Origin: Granulicella mallensis
GTDB taxonomy: Bacteria > Acidobacteriota > Terriglobia > Terriglobales > Acidobacteriaceae
DNA: 64,000 bases
Direction: 5' to 3'
Assembly (NCBI RefSeq): GCF_014203225.1
Contig: NZ_JACHIO010000011.1
Location: forward strand, 124,001-188,000
Part shown: positions 34,649 to 43,344 of the stretch, in pieces
Numbering within the stretch: the first letter of the stretch is position 1
Layout: the number at the start of each line of letters is the position of its first letter
Notes under the pieces: generated by a model
Told to the model about the DNA's origin: nothing
The model's database searches: none
What the model saw: only the letters and a program-made list of their open reading frames with translations
Position numbers and translations under genes: made by a program

Positions 34649-34676
34649 AGTATAGCACGATTTGACACGATGTCTT
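34649..34676 (-). promoter_or_regulatory. Promoter of tRNA-Lys
   Basis: On the minus strand there is AAGACA, a 16-bp spacer and TATACT, placed about 90 bp upstream of the tRNA. The -10 is strong and the -35 is moderate. Confidence 0.45.
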
Positions 34677-34737
34677 GCGTTTTTGGTTGTGGAGAAGCGT
34701 GGTGTCCGCCAGCGTTTTGGAGGAGGTATTTGCTTTG

Positions 34738-34791
34738 AGGTTCCAGCTACGAGTTGCGAGTCACGAGACCTGCAACTCATAGCTGGAACCT
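34738..34791. terminator. Long hairpin after mqnD
   Basis: 20-base arms (34738-34757 and 34772-34791) pair with one mismatch. It starts 8 bp beyond the mqnD stop and probably ends that transcript, or is an intergenic repeat; its words (GAGTTGCGAGT) resemble those at 3520-3550. Confidence 0.5.
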
Positions 34792-34798
34792 TGTGGCG

Positions 34799-35653
34799 TT
34801 AGCCTACGAAGTCTACGTTGGCCTTGTGTGGGATGATGCCGCGTTCGTAGCCCATGTCGAGGATTTTGCGAATGGCTTCGCGGCCGTCTTCGCCGTAGTT
34901 CAGGGTGCGCTCGTTTACGTACATACCGACGAAGCGGTTGGCTAACGTTGGGTCAAGGTCGCGGGCGAACTGCATTGCGTATTCCAACGCCGCTTCGCGG
35001 TGGTCGAGCGCGTGTTGAATGCTCTCGCGCAACGCGTTTGTCGTGATGACCTGCACCTCTGTGCCCAGGGAGCGGCGGATGGCATTGCCTCCCAACGGCA
35101 ACGGCAGGCCGGTTTGCTCGCGCCACCAGACGCCGAGGTCGAGGATTTTCTTCAGTCCGTCGCGCGTGTAAGTGAGTTGGCCTTCGTGGATGATGAGCCC
35201 GGCGTCGAACTCGCCCGCCACCACGGCGGGAATGATCTTGTCGAAGTCGACCGTAACAGTCTCGATCTCCGGAGCAAAGAGCTTCAGGGTGAGATAAGCC
35301 GTGGTGAGAGTGCCGGGGACGGCGATGCGGAGCTTCTTCACTTCGTCCAGGGTGTAGGCCTTGGGGGCAACGATCATCGGACCATAGTTCTCGCCGACGG
35401 AGCCGCCGCAGGCCATCAGGGTGTAGTGCTCCTGAAGGTACGGATAGGCGTGAAAGCTGATGGCCGTAACATCGTAGAACTGCTCGTTCATAGCCTTGCG
35501 GTTGAGCGTTTCGATGTCCGTGAGCGTGTGGTTGAAGCGATAGCCCGGAACGCGCACTTTGCTGGTGGCGAGTCCGTAAAACATGAACGCGTCGTCGGAG
35601 TCAGGGCTATGGGCGATGCTGATGTCGTGAATTTCAGTTGATGCGGAGGTCAT
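34799..35653 (-). CDS. mqnD: 1,4-dihydroxy-6-naphthoate synthase (futalosine menaquinone pathway)
   Basis: This 284-residue protein starts 'IHDISIAHSPDSDDAFMFYG', the family signature. It has the periplasmic-binding-protein-like fold of MqnA/MqnD: 'YDVTAISFHAYPYL', 'LMACGGSVGENYGPMIVA', and the lobe return 'EFDAGLIIHEGQLTY'. MqnD converts cyclic dehypoxanthine futalosine to 1,4-dihydroxy-6-naphthoate in the cytoplasm. AAGGA precedes the ATG. No other menaquinone gene is adjacent, which is common because futalosine genes are often scattered. Confidence 0.9.
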   Translation of the reverse strand: MTSASTEIHDISIAHSPDSDDAFMFYGLATSKVRVPGYRFNHTLTDIETLNRKAMNEQFYDVTAISFHAYPYLQEHYTLMACGGSVGENYGPMIVAPKAYTLDEVKKLRIAVPGTLTTAYLTLKLFAPEIETVTVDFDKIIPAVVAGEFDAGLIIHEGQLTYTRDGLKKILDLGVWWREQTGLPLPLGGNAIRRSLGTEVQVITTNALRESIQHALDHREAALEYAMQFARDLDPTLANRFVGMYVNERTLNYGEDGREAIRKILDMGYERGIIPHKANVDFVG

Positions 35654-35761
35654 TCTGTCCTTACTGATGTTGAGGTCTATCGTAGCGACTTTTCCTGTAT
35701 TGCGATGGAAGAAAGCCGGAAGACGAGGGGAAGGCGGGTTGGGCAGGTACGGTTTGCATCG

Positions 35762-35935
35762 TTAGTCTTCGTCATGGCGCTTAGTGGTGTGGCCTAGTAT
35801 GGCTGAGGGCGTATCGTCTACGATGCGTCCGGGGCGCCGGCGGAGACCTGTCCGGCGAATGTGCTGTGCGATTGATATGGTGGCCCACAAAAGAGCAATC
35901 AGCGCCAGAATCGAGATGGCAAAAAGGACATGCAT
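35762..35935 (-). CDS. Small membrane protein
   Basis: From the ATG at 35935 the product is 57 residues. An N-terminal span ('VLFAISILALIALLWATISI') is followed by a very basic cytoplasmic tail ('RRTGLRRRPGRIVDD'). A TTG seven codons upstream is an alternative start. No family is recognised. The 380-bp gap beyond it (35957-36338) holds no gene I can support. Confidence 0.45.
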   Translation of the reverse strand: MHVLFAISILALIALLWATISIAQHIRRTGLRRRPGRIVDDTPSAILGHTTKRHDED

Positions 35936-36338
35936 GGGCCTTGCTAAGGATAGCAAAGCCTGAAGGCGATGGGGGGCGCCGGTGTTCGTTTCCGAAAAGA
36001 GGCGTTCCAGGGATCTCCCCTTTACAGGGCGGGTCTCGTTTTATTCTTCCAAACCCTCTGAATGTCTGGCACTTGAAAACGCATCCATAGAAAACGGGTT
36101 CTTCGCCCCACGTTTCGTTCGAGAGCGTTGAGACGATAATCTGGAAAGCAACGGCATCACTAGAAATAGCACCAAAGAATAAAAGGGTAGGGCAATGGCT
36201 ATCTATTCATAACTATCGATTCACCCGCTCCAGATGAGGGAAATGTAACAAGTGTGGTTCCTTTATTTGGTTGTGGACGCATTCTTTGTTGTGATAAGTG
36301 ATACTTGAAAGATGCAGTAGCTATAAAAGGGCCTCGTT

Positions 36339-36734
36339 ATGCCAGTCAATGGACAATCCGAAAACATTTCGCGCTTGGTGACGGTCGCTGGGACCGCGCG
36401 CGAACGTGTCTACGGTTGGCGGCGCAAGGCGGCTACCGTGGCGGTTGGTGTTCTGGCCCTGGGCATGGCGTATGGCGTAGTCTTCGGCAACAACGGAATT
36501 ACGGTCTTCCTGCATAAACGGCAGGAGGCTCGGTCGTTGCAGCAGCAGATGCAGTTGCTGCAGGCTGAGAATGATCGTTTGCGTGGACACGTAGACCGTC
36601 TGCAGAATGACCCTGGTGCGATTGAACATCAGGCCCGCGAGGAGCTTCATTACACTCGGGCAGGTGAGGTCATTTATACGCTGCCCGTTGCCCCGAACGC
36701 TCCTGCGACAGCGCAACCAGCGGCCAATCCGTAA
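36339..36734 (+). CDS. FtsB/DivIC-like septum formation initiator
   Basis: This 131-residue protein has a short cytoplasmic N-terminus, one membrane span (about residues 30-50, 'AATVAVGVLALGMAYGVVFG') and a coiled coil ('RQEARSLQQQMQLLQAENDR'). The conserved end is 'DPGAIEHQAREELHYTRAGE', which matches the DPxxIExxAREExxxxxPGE motif of FtsB and DivIC. It would act in the divisome with FtsL and FtsQ. The C-terminus is Ala/Pro-rich. Confidence 0.85.
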   Translation: MPVNGQSENISRLVTVAGTARERVYGWRRKAATVAVGVLALGMAYGVVFGNNGITVFLHKRQEARSLQQQMQLLQAENDRLRGHVDRLQNDPGAIEHQAREELHYTRAGEVIYTLPVAPNAPATAQPAANP

Positions 36735-36836
36735 GGCTTTCTGGCTGATATTCATCTCCAAAGGGATCTCGGACTATCAAGACAAAATCATGACATCTTG
36801 GCGACAAGACTGTGACAAGTGAGGCATTGGGTTCCC

Positions 36837-36887
36837 CTAATATCGGACTAGAACAGTCGGATTCCGACTGTTCTAGTCCGATATTAG
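36837..36887. promoter_or_regulatory. 51-bp perfect palindrome before the TonB receptor gene
   Basis: 25-base arms (36837-36861 and 36863-36887) are exact reverse complements around a single T. Outside, TCCCC (36833-36837) could also pair with GGGGA (36894-36898), which overlaps the ribosome site. It lies 20 bp from the start codon, so it may be a terminator or attenuator, a large operator, or a translation-blocking hairpin. Confidence 0.6.
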
Positions 36888-36906
36888 CTTTAAGGGGATA
36901 ATAAGG

Positions 36907-39411
36907 ATGGCCGCCGCCTTTAGTAGGAGTTCTTGCGCTAAAAGAGCTTTTGTTTCTAGTTTGTTGATTCTTTTTGGTTTCGTTGTGGTGGGAAAGGGTT
37001 GGGCTGGAGTCCCCGAGGACCAGGCGGTATCGTCGGGAGCCGTAGACGCGAATGCACCGGTAGAGCTCTCTGGTGTAGTTGTGGATGCTTCAGGAGCGAT
37101 GGTGCCGGGAGCAGCGGTGAGGTTCAGCCCTGTAAATGGCGCCCCTACCGAAGTGACGGCGGACTCTGCCGGGGTGTTTCATGTGCTGCTGAAGATAGGA
37201 CATTATCAGATCTCTGCCGTGCAGACCGGTTATGAACAACAGGAGCGGCCTCTAGAGCTTGCAAGCAGTTCTCCCACAAGATTGACGCTGACCCTGAAGA
37301 TCAAGGGAAATGTGGAGAGCATTACCGTTGTGGCAGATGTCGGATACACGGCGACCTCAGCGATAACGGCTACTCGGGTGCCGATGAGTTTGCTGGATAC
37401 ACCGCAGTCAATCTATGCCGTCACTTCCCAGTTGATAGAGGATCGTGGAGCAGAGTCGCTGAAGGATGCATTGATGGGGGTTCCCGGTGTGCAGGCGGTG
37501 AGTCTTGGCGAAGGGCGCCGCGACCAGGTGTTGATTCGGGGCTTTAGTGCGAGCACGGACACCTATATTGATGGCGTCAAGGACGATGCTCCTTATTTTC
37601 GTGACCTCTCGAACACCGACCGGATTGAGGTGGTGGAGGGGCCGGCGGCTGTGTTGTATGGACGTGGATCATCCGGTGGATTGATCAACCGTGTCACGAG
37701 GCAGCCGCAGATGGAAGGCCTACAGGGACAGATTGGCTTTCTCGGCGGAAGCTATGGGGATAAACGGTTTGAGAGCGATGTAGCGGACAGTTGGCTGAAC
37801 AATAAGCTGGGCGTGCGGCTAACCGGAGCAGCGGAAAAATCGGGAAGTCAGAGAGACTTCTTCTACCTTGATCGTTATGCCTGGGCTCCTACGGTGCGCT
37901 GGCAGCCGAACGACAGGACCCAGGTCTATGCCCAGTGGGAGCGGCTGCGCGATGAGCGTGAGCCGGATCGTGGTCTCGCGGCCATCAGCGGGCCACAGGG
38001 CGTGGTGCCGATTGGGACCAACTACGGATATGTGACGGGAACGCCGACGACGGCTCCGCATAACTTCAGTCACACTTCCGCGACGGACGAGACGTTGGAC
38101 GTCAAGCATGAGTTTGTGGACGGATGGCATGTTCACAATGTGTTTCGGCAGGCGGGCGATGTCGTGGTCTGGTCGGAGACCTATCTCAATGAGGATCTCA
38201 GCAGTGGAATCTTTGGCACGGACGTGCGGAGTAAGCCTGGAGTTGTGACGCTGTTTTCTTTTGCTCAGGCTAATGCGAGTGGTAGCCCGGATAATCCGAT
38301 CCTGACGCGTGGACAGACGAATGCTACGCAGAGCCAGCAGAACGTCTTCGACCAGGCGGAGGCCTACCGCTCAGGTAAGTTTCTGGGAATGGAGCATCTG
38401 CTGCTGATAGGCGCGGAGTATGGACGTCAGACGCAGGACAGGCTGCAGTTCACGGGAACAGCTCCCTCGGTGACCCTGTATAACCCGGACACGAGCCTTG
38501 CGCCGACCTTGTCGGCGACGCCTTCGACCAACAGTCGTGGGTTCTTTCAGACGGCAGCGGTGTATACGCAGGATCTCATGCAGCTTGCCTCTAAGTGGAA
38601 GCTATTGGCTGGAGTTAGGTTCGATAACTTCAAGCAAAACGTGGACAACCGGCTGCCGGGTGCGACGAGCCCGTCGCGTGTAGATAACGACTTCAGTCCG
38701 AGGGTGGGACTGTTATTCCAGCCGGTATCGAGCAGCACGGTGTACTTCAGCTACAGCCGGACGTTCGATCCTTCGGGCGAGGGCTTGAGCCTCTCAACCT
38801 CGAGCGCGGACCTGCCACCGCAGGTGACGACCAACTATGAGGTTGGGGCGAAGGTCGCCCTGTTGGGTGACAAGCTGACCTCTGCGGTTGCGATCTATGA
38901 CCTGGATCGGACGAACATCCTGCAGGTGAGCCCTACGAACCCGAACCAACTGATCCAGGTGGGCGAACAGCGAACGCTGGGAGCGACGTGGTCGGTGCAG
39001 GGCAGCATCACGCCGCACTGGATGGTGTACGGCGGCTACTCGTGGAACGATGCTGTGCTGCTGAACTCGCCGACCACGTTCAATGGGGTGTCGTACAACG
39101 GCAAGCGTCCGAACGATGTACCGGTGAATAGCGGCAGCTTGTGGACGACATACAGCTTCAAGGGAGGATTCGGCGCGGGCGGCGGGTTGGTATTCAACAC
39201 CGACAGCTTTGCGGCGGATGACAACCTGGTACAGTTGCCCGGCTATACGCGGCTGGATGCGATGTTCTTCTATCGCAAGCGGCATGTGGACGTGACGGCG
39301 CACCTGGATAATTTGACGAACACGCGGTACTACGACACGGGGCACTCGGACCTGGAGATCTTTCCAGGAGCTCCGATTAGTGGGAGCGTGAACCTGAAGT
39401 ATCGGTTCTAG
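36907..39411 (+). CDS. TonB-dependent siderophore receptor with N-terminal regulatory domain
   Basis: This 834-residue protein has a signal peptide (residues 1-34) and a carboxypeptidase-regulatory-like domain ('LSGVVVDASGAMVPGAAVRF', residues about 52-130). The plug follows ('LLDTPQSIYAVTSQLIEDRG', 'VLIRGFSASTDTYIDG', 'VVEGPAAVLYGRGSSGGLIN'), then a 22-strand barrel ending in '...LKYRF'. The plug is closest to ferrichrome/catecholate receptors (FhuA or Fiu type). AAGGGGATAATAAGG precedes the ATG. The ligand is inferred, not shown. Confidence 0.9.
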   Translation: MAAAFSRSSCAKRAFVSSLLILFGFVVVGKGWAGVPEDQAVSSGAVDANAPVELSGVVVDASGAMVPGAAVRFSPVNGAPTEVTADSAGVFHVLLKIGHYQISAVQTGYEQQERPLELASSSPTRLTLTLKIKGNVESITVVADVGYTATSAITATRVPMSLLDTPQSIYAVTSQLIEDRGAESLKDALMGVPGVQAVSLGEGRRDQVLIRGFSASTDTYIDGVKDDAPYFRDLSNTDRIEVVEGPAAVLYGRGSSGGLINRVTRQPQMEGLQGQIGFLGGSYGDKRFESDVADSWLNNKLGVRLTGAAEKSGSQRDFFYLDRYAWAPTVRWQPNDRTQVYAQWERLRDEREPDRGLAAISGPQGVVPIGTNYGYVTGTPTTAPHNFSHTSATDETLDVKHEFVDGWHVHNVFRQAGDVVVWSETYLNEDLSSGIFGTDVRSKPGVVTLFSFAQANASGSPDNPILTRGQTNATQSQQNVFDQAEAYRSGKFLGMEHLLLIGAEYGRQTQDRLQFTGTAPSVTLYNPDTSLAPTLSATPSTNSRGFFQTAAVYTQDLMQLASKWKLLAGVRFDNFKQNVDNRLPGATSPSRVDNDFSPRVGLLFQPVSSSTVYFSYSRTFDPSGEGLSLSTSSADLPPQVTTNYEVGAKVALLGDKLTSAVAIYDLDRTNILQVSPTNPNQLIQVGEQRTLGATWSVQGSITPHWMVYGGYSWNDAVLLNSPTTFNGVSYNGKRPNDVPVNSGSLWTTYSFKGGFGAGGGLVFNTDSFAADDNLVQLPGYTRLDAMFFYRKRHVDVTAHLDNLTNTRYYDTGHSDLEIFPGAPISGSVNLKYRF

Positions 39412-39517
39412 GATGGTTGCTCATGTCGGTTTCATCGGAGGGAGTGGAAGGCTTCAGGCCCGGCTCCCTCCGTCTTCTGACGCTAAAAGATAAGGAGTTG
39501 AGCTCTCCGCCGCGTCC

Positions 39518-39551
39518 GATGTGTATCCAGAAACGTTTATGGATACACATC
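39518..39551. terminator. Hairpin between convergent genes
   Basis: A 12-bp perfect stem (39518-39529 with 39540-39551) lies between the convergent TonB receptor and ClC-F genes. It probably terminates in one or both directions, although the T-run is weak. Confidence 0.45.
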
Positions 39552-39607
39552 GAGAAGCAGGTTTCTGCTCTTTGGCTTTGCTCAAAGAATGGCAAAAGTT
39601 AATCCGG

Positions 39608-41395
39608 CTACACTTCTTTGTTCGGCTTGTTGAACCCTTCATCATGTTCCATATCGAGAGCTTGCTCGAGCTCTCCGCGTTCGATGGCAGCTTCGATGCG
39701 AGCCTCTTCGCCACGCAGAAATACCGTGCGCACCTTCGTAAGGCGATCGCGGTTGTGCTTGAGGAAGGCTTGCAGGTCTTCCTCTTCGCCGACCAGTTCG
39801 AGGCATTGAGGGAGACGGGCCGGTGGAATCTCGCCGGTATCCATAACGAGATCTTCGTTCTTGAGATAGCCGCCGATTACACGGTGCAGCAAGGCTTGCT
39901 CGATGCCGTGTTCCTTGGCCTGGCGCAGGAGATAACCGCCGAGGCTTTGCGGCGCGAGCCGTTTCCACCACGAGCCGGAGCTGTGCATTTCAGATGCGGA
40001 GAAGTAGAGCCGTAAGACACTGAGATGTTCCATATCGCTCCCTTGAACATAGCCGAAATCGTTGATGCTTTCGAGCAGATCCGCCTCGTCTTCGTCATTC
40101 GCCTCATTACGCATTTTAGTAATGACTGCCAGCGACATGCCTTCATCGAGGTTCATGCTGAGGTGCTTGCTTTTGCCGACGCGTTGGGACTGGTAGATGC
40201 TGGAGTGCCCGGAGAAGAGATAGCTAATGATGCAGGCGATGCCGGCGTAGGCTCCAGCCTCCGCGCCGAAGAGCTCAACGGCCATGAGGGTGGAAGCGAT
40301 GGGAGTATTGGCGGCTCCGGCAAAGACAGCGACAAAACCCATGCCTGCAAGAAGTGAAGGGGGTAAGGGCAATATGCCGGAGAGAGCATTGCCAAGCGTA
40401 GAGCCGATATAGAACAGTGGTGTGACTTCGCCGCCTTTGAAGCCACTACCCAGGGTTACGGCGGTGAAGAGAAACTTCGCCGCCCAGTCGTAGATAGGCA
40501 GTTTGTGATCGAACGAGGCGACGATGGTGGGGATGCCGAGGCCGATGTACTTTGTGGTGCCGAGAGCGAAGACTGCGGCGGTGACGAGCACGCCGCCGGC
40601 GGCAGGCCGCAGTGGAGCGAAGGCGATGTGTCTGCGGACGAAGTGGGCGATGGCATGTGTAACTTTGGCGAAGGCCATACCCACCAGGCCGAAGGCCACG
40701 CCCGCAGCTATCGCGGCGAGGATGCCTTTGATATTGATCTCCGGAACGGTGGTCACTCGATAGAGCGTGTGACGCACTCCCCAGGCGTGGGTGACGAGGT
40801 CTCCGATGAAGGCGGCGATCATGCAGGGTGCGAGCGCTTCATAGCTGAGACGGCCGATGGCGAGTACTTCGATGCCGAAGAGCGCGCCAGCCAGGGGGGT
40901 TCCGAAGACCGAGCCGAAGCCGGCGCTGATGCCCGCCATCAGCAGGATGCGGCGGTCGCGAGATGCGAGACGCAGTGGCCGGGTGAGCTGATCGGCCAGC
41001 GAAGCTCCGGTTTGTAGCGCGGTACCTTCACGCCCGGCGGAACCTCCGAAGAGATGCGTGAGAAAGGTTCCGAGCAGAATGAGGGGCGTCATCCGAAAGG
41101 GAATGACGGACTTGGGATCGTGGATCTCTTCGAGGAGAAGATTGTTTCCGGCTTCGACCGAGCGGCCGAGGTAGTGGTACATCAGTCCGACGAGAACGCC
41201 CACAGGCGCCAGAAGGAGGATGATCCACTTGTGGCTCTCACGCACCTCTGTGGCAAAGTTGAGCGAGACCAGCAGTAGGGCCGAAGCGCTGCCGGCGAGA
41301 ATGCCAACGATCGCGGAGATCGGGATCCAGCGGGCCAGATCGAGCAGTAAACGAAGTTGTTCGGAGAGATAACGGTGACGAGATGTTTCGGACAA
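39608..41395 (-). CDS. ClC-F fluoride/proton antiporter
   Basis: This 595-residue ClC-family protein is called from the TTG at 41395, because the AGGAGG at 41400-41405 and the riboswitch occupy everything upstream. The motif 'GGSAGREGTALQTG' (about residue 112) replaces the GREGP of chloride transporters and is typical of the fluoride branch; 'SGFKGGEVTPLFYIG' is the later filter motif. After the last span it has a cytoplasmic extension of roughly 150 residues without a clear CBS pair. The neighbours crcB and DUF190 and the riboswitch support fluoride export. Confidence 0.9.
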   Translation of the reverse strand: MSETSRHRYLSEQLRLLLDLARWIPISAIVGILAGSASALLLVSLNFATEVRESHKWIILLLAPVGVLVGLMYHYLGRSVEAGNNLLLEEIHDPKSVIPFRMTPLILLGTFLTHLFGGSAGREGTALQTGASLADQLTRPLRLASRDRRILLMAGISAGFGSVFGTPLAGALFGIEVLAIGRLSYEALAPCMIAAFIGDLVTHAWGVRHTLYRVTTVPEINIKGILAAIAAGVAFGLVGMAFAKVTHAIAHFVRRHIAFAPLRPAAGGVLVTAAVFALGTTKYIGLGIPTIVASFDHKLPIYDWAAKFLFTAVTLGSGFKGGEVTPLFYIGSTLGNALSGILPLPPSLLAGMGFVAVFAGAANTPIASTLMAVELFGAEAGAYAGIACIISYLFSGHSSIYQSQRVGKSKHLSMNLDEGMSLAVITKMRNEANDEDEADLLESINDFGYVQGSDMEHLSVLRLYFSASEMHSSGSWWKRLAPQSLGGYLLRQAKEHGIEQALLHRVIGGYLKNEDLVMDTGEIPPARLPQCLELVGEEEDLQAFLKHNRDRLTKVRTVFLRGEEARIEAAIERGELEQALDMEHDEGFNKPNKEV

Positions 41396-41464
41396 AGAAC
41401 CTCCTACCTGATGAGTAGGAGTTATTAGCGCCGCAGAGCGGAGCGTCGGACGAACCCCATCGCC
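41396..41464 (-). promoter_or_regulatory. Fluoride riboswitch (crcB motif) with SD-sequestering platform
   Basis: On the minus strand the aptamer runs 41464-41414: GGCGATGGGGTTC, then GTCC, a GC-rich stem-loop, then CGCTAATAACTCCTAC. This matches the GGxGATGGxGTTC...CTGATGxCTCCTAC layout. CTCCTAC (41421-41415) can instead pair with GTAGGAG (41407-41401), which holds the ribosome site of clcF. Ligand-bound RNA would free the site, so fluoride would raise translation. The assignment is by sequence pattern. Confidence 0.85.
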
Positions 41465-41479
41465 ATGACTGTTACCCAG

Positions 41480-41509
41480 AAGATAGCAGGGCGTTTGAGC
41501 GGGCGTCAA
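41480..41509 (-). promoter_or_regulatory. Promoter for the riboswitch-clcF transcript
   Basis: On the minus strand: TTGACG (41509-41504), 18-bp spacer, TATCTT (41485-41480). The expected start lies about 10 bases before the aptamer, so clcF has its own promoter inside the operon. Confidence 0.55.
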
Positions 41510-41514
41510 TCACT

Positions 41515-41844
41515 CTAACCGGCGGCCTTCACGACGGTTGTTTCCTGCATTTCGATCATGCCGGTGCGCGCCAGTTCGATGAGCTTTGGCATCAACTCAT
41601 CTGCCTTCTCGCGAGTTTCGATGAACTCAATCTTCACGGGAAGGCGATCAGCTAGAAAGATTGAGGTCGAGGTGTGCAGATGATGATCGGAGCCGAAGCC
41701 TGCAAAGCCTTTGAGCGCCGTGGCACCGGAGACGCTGCTTTGGAAGAGAAAGTTCAAAATGCTTGAGCACACGGACTCGCCATGATGGGAGGCGCCGTCC
41801 GTTAGGTAGATGGAGACCTTGACTGCTTTTCCCGGTATCAACAT
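41515..41844 (-). CDS. DUF190 (PII-like) protein of the fluoride locus
   Basis: This 109-residue protein is read from the ATG at 41844. 'KAVKVSIYLTDGASHHGESV' and 'GATALKGFAGFGSDHHLHTS' are the usual strand-helix and loop motifs of DUF190 proteins, which have a PII-like trimeric ferredoxin fold. They are widely found beside crcB. Their role is not settled; regulation of transport is suspected. An in-frame ATG at 41856 is an alternative start. A 14-bp tandem duplication (41843-41870) covers the start region. Confidence 0.85.
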   Translation of the reverse strand: MLIPGKAVKVSIYLTDGASHHGESVCSSILNFLFQSSVSGATALKGFAGFGSDHHLHTSTSIFLADRLPVKIEFIETREKADELMPKLIELARTGMIEMQETTVVKAAG

Positions 41845-41870
41845 AGGAACCTCCATATAGGAACCTCCAT
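41843..41870 (-). repeat. 14-bp tandem duplication over the DUF190 start
   Basis: ATGGAGGTTCCTAT is repeated exactly twice on the minus strand. Each copy carries ATG and GGAGG. The first ATG opens a 10-codon frame whose TGA overlaps the true ATG, so it might act as a translated leader. Confidence 0.7.
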
Positions 41871-41879
41871 GAAACGCAG

Positions 41880-42257
41880 CTAGGAGATCGACCTGGCCGC
41901 TGCGGCTCCGAATGCAACCGCTACGAAACCGACAACGAGGCTGATGACCACATAAGCGAGCGCGATCCAAAACGCGCCGGTAGTGATACTTGTCCAAACT
42001 TCCCATTCAAAGGTAGAAAAGGTGGAAAAAGCACCGATGAATCCAATGGGTACAAGATACCGCCATGCAGGGTTGAGCCCGGCGTGACGGTTCAGATATT
42101 CGATCGACAGACCGATGAGAAAGCACGCCGTGATGTTAATCACCAGCGTGCCGATGGGAAAACGGGGACCGAAGCGCTCGGCAGCCGTTGCGCCGACGTA
42201 GTAGCGCAGGATGGAGCCTAAAGCGCCGCCGATCGCGATGAATAGGTATCGTTGCAA
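41880..42257 (-). CDS. crcB: Fluoride channel CrcB/Fluc
   Basis: This 125-residue protein has four membrane spans. 'FIAIGGALGSILRYYVG' opens it, followed by 'PIGTLVINITACFLIGLSIE' (with the conserved Asn) and 'GFIGAFSTFSTFEWEV' (the Phe box and Thr/Ser). This is a standard Fluc subunit; two would form an antiparallel dimer that lets fluoride out. It lies 50 bp after galE, and no riboswitch is visible in that gap, so it is probably transcribed from the gal operon or from an unseen promoter. Confidence 0.95.
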   Translation of the reverse strand: MQRYLFIAIGGALGSILRYYVGATAAERFGPRFPIGTLVINITACFLIGLSIEYLNRHAGLNPAWRYLVPIGFIGAFSTFSTFEWEVWTSITTGAFWIALAYVVISLVVGFVAVAFGAAAARSIS

Positions 42258-42306
42258 GCGTACGCTCCTTCGACACTTCGGCAGCTATCCGACTTTACAC
42301 CGTTCC

Positions 42307-43275
42307 TCAGGCGTAGCGCTGCTTATGCCACTCCCACGCACTCTCCAGAATGCGATCTAGTTCCGGGTATTGTGGCTGCCAGCCTAGCTCTGTCTTGGCT
42401 TTCTCGGAGCCTGCGACCAGTCTCGCGGGGTCGCCGTCTCTGCGGGGCTTGATCTCGGCGGGGATGGCGTGGCCTGTGACGCGGCGTGCGGAGGCGATGA
42501 CTTCCTTGACCGAGAAGCCGCTGCCGTTGCCGAGGTTGAGGATCATGCGGTCGCGCTCGCTCAGTGCCTTGATGGCCAGGATGTGGGCGTCGGCGAGGTC
42601 GCGGACGTGGATGTAGTCGCGGATGCAGGTGCCGTCGGGTGTGGGGTAGTCGTCGCCGTAGATGTTGATGCTGGCGCGGCGGCCGAGGGCGACGTCCAGG
42701 ATTAGCGGGATGATGTGGGTCTCGGGCTCGTGGGCTTCGCCGCGTCCGGGGAGTGCGCCTGCGACGTTGAAGTAGCGTAGCGAGGCATAGCGTAGACCGT
42801 GAACGCGATGGAACCAGCCGAGCATCTGCTCGACCATCAGCTTGGACTCGCCGTAGGCGTTGGTCGGTGCGAGGGCGGCGGTCTCTTCGATGGGCGTCGA
42901 CTTTGGTTCTCCGTAGACGGCGGCGGTTGAGGAGAACACGAGGCGGTTGGTGCCGGTCGCGTGCATGGCTTCGAGCAGTGCAAGGGTCGAAGCGGTGTTG
43001 TTGCGGAAGTAGATCTCGGGCTTTTGCATGGACTCGCCAGCTTCGATCAGGGCGGCGAAGTGCAGGACGCCATCCGGCTTCAGCTCGCGCAGCAGCGCTT
43101 CAACGCGGGGACGATCGGCGATGTCGGCTTCCACGAACTCCGCGCCCGCGGGCAGCTCTGCGCGCTTGCTGTGGCAGAGGTTGTCGAGCACGGTAACGCG
43201 GTGGCCTGCCTGCATCAGGATGGTCGAGACGGTTCCGCCGATGTAGCCTGCGCCGCCTGTAACTAAGAGGTTCAT
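42307..43275 (-). CDS. galE: UDP-glucose 4-epimerase
   Basis: This 322-residue protein is read from the ATG at 43275 (GGAG five bases upstream). It opens 'MNLLVTGGAGYIGGTVSTIL', an NAD-binding GxxGxxG. It has the catalytic Tyr-x3-Lys in 'TNAYGESKLMVEQML', Ser/Thr in 'VFSSTAAVYGEP', and a GalE-type substrate region ('YPTPDGTCIRDYIHVRDLAD'). It interconverts UDP-galactose and UDP-glucose. Upstream frames add no conserved residues. Confidence 0.95.
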   Translation of the reverse strand: MNLLVTGGAGYIGGTVSTILMQAGHRVTVLDNLCHSKRAELPAGAEFVEADIADRPRVEALLRELKPDGVLHFAALIEAGESMQKPEIYFRNNTASTLALLEAMHATGTNRLVFSSTAAVYGEPKSTPIEETAALAPTNAYGESKLMVEQMLGWFHRVHGLRYASLRYFNVAGALPGRGEAHEPETHIIPLILDVALGRRASINIYGDDYPTPDGTCIRDYIHVRDLADAHILAIKALSERDRMILNLGNGSGFSVKEVIASARRVTGHAIPAEIKPRRDGDPARLVAGSEKAKTELGWQPQYPELDRILESAWEWHKQRYA

Positions 43276-43344
43276 TGCTTCTCCGTGGGTTGATTGCGCT
43301 GACTGTACGGACGGGCTGAAGCCCGCCCCTTTCAAGCTTCCAAT

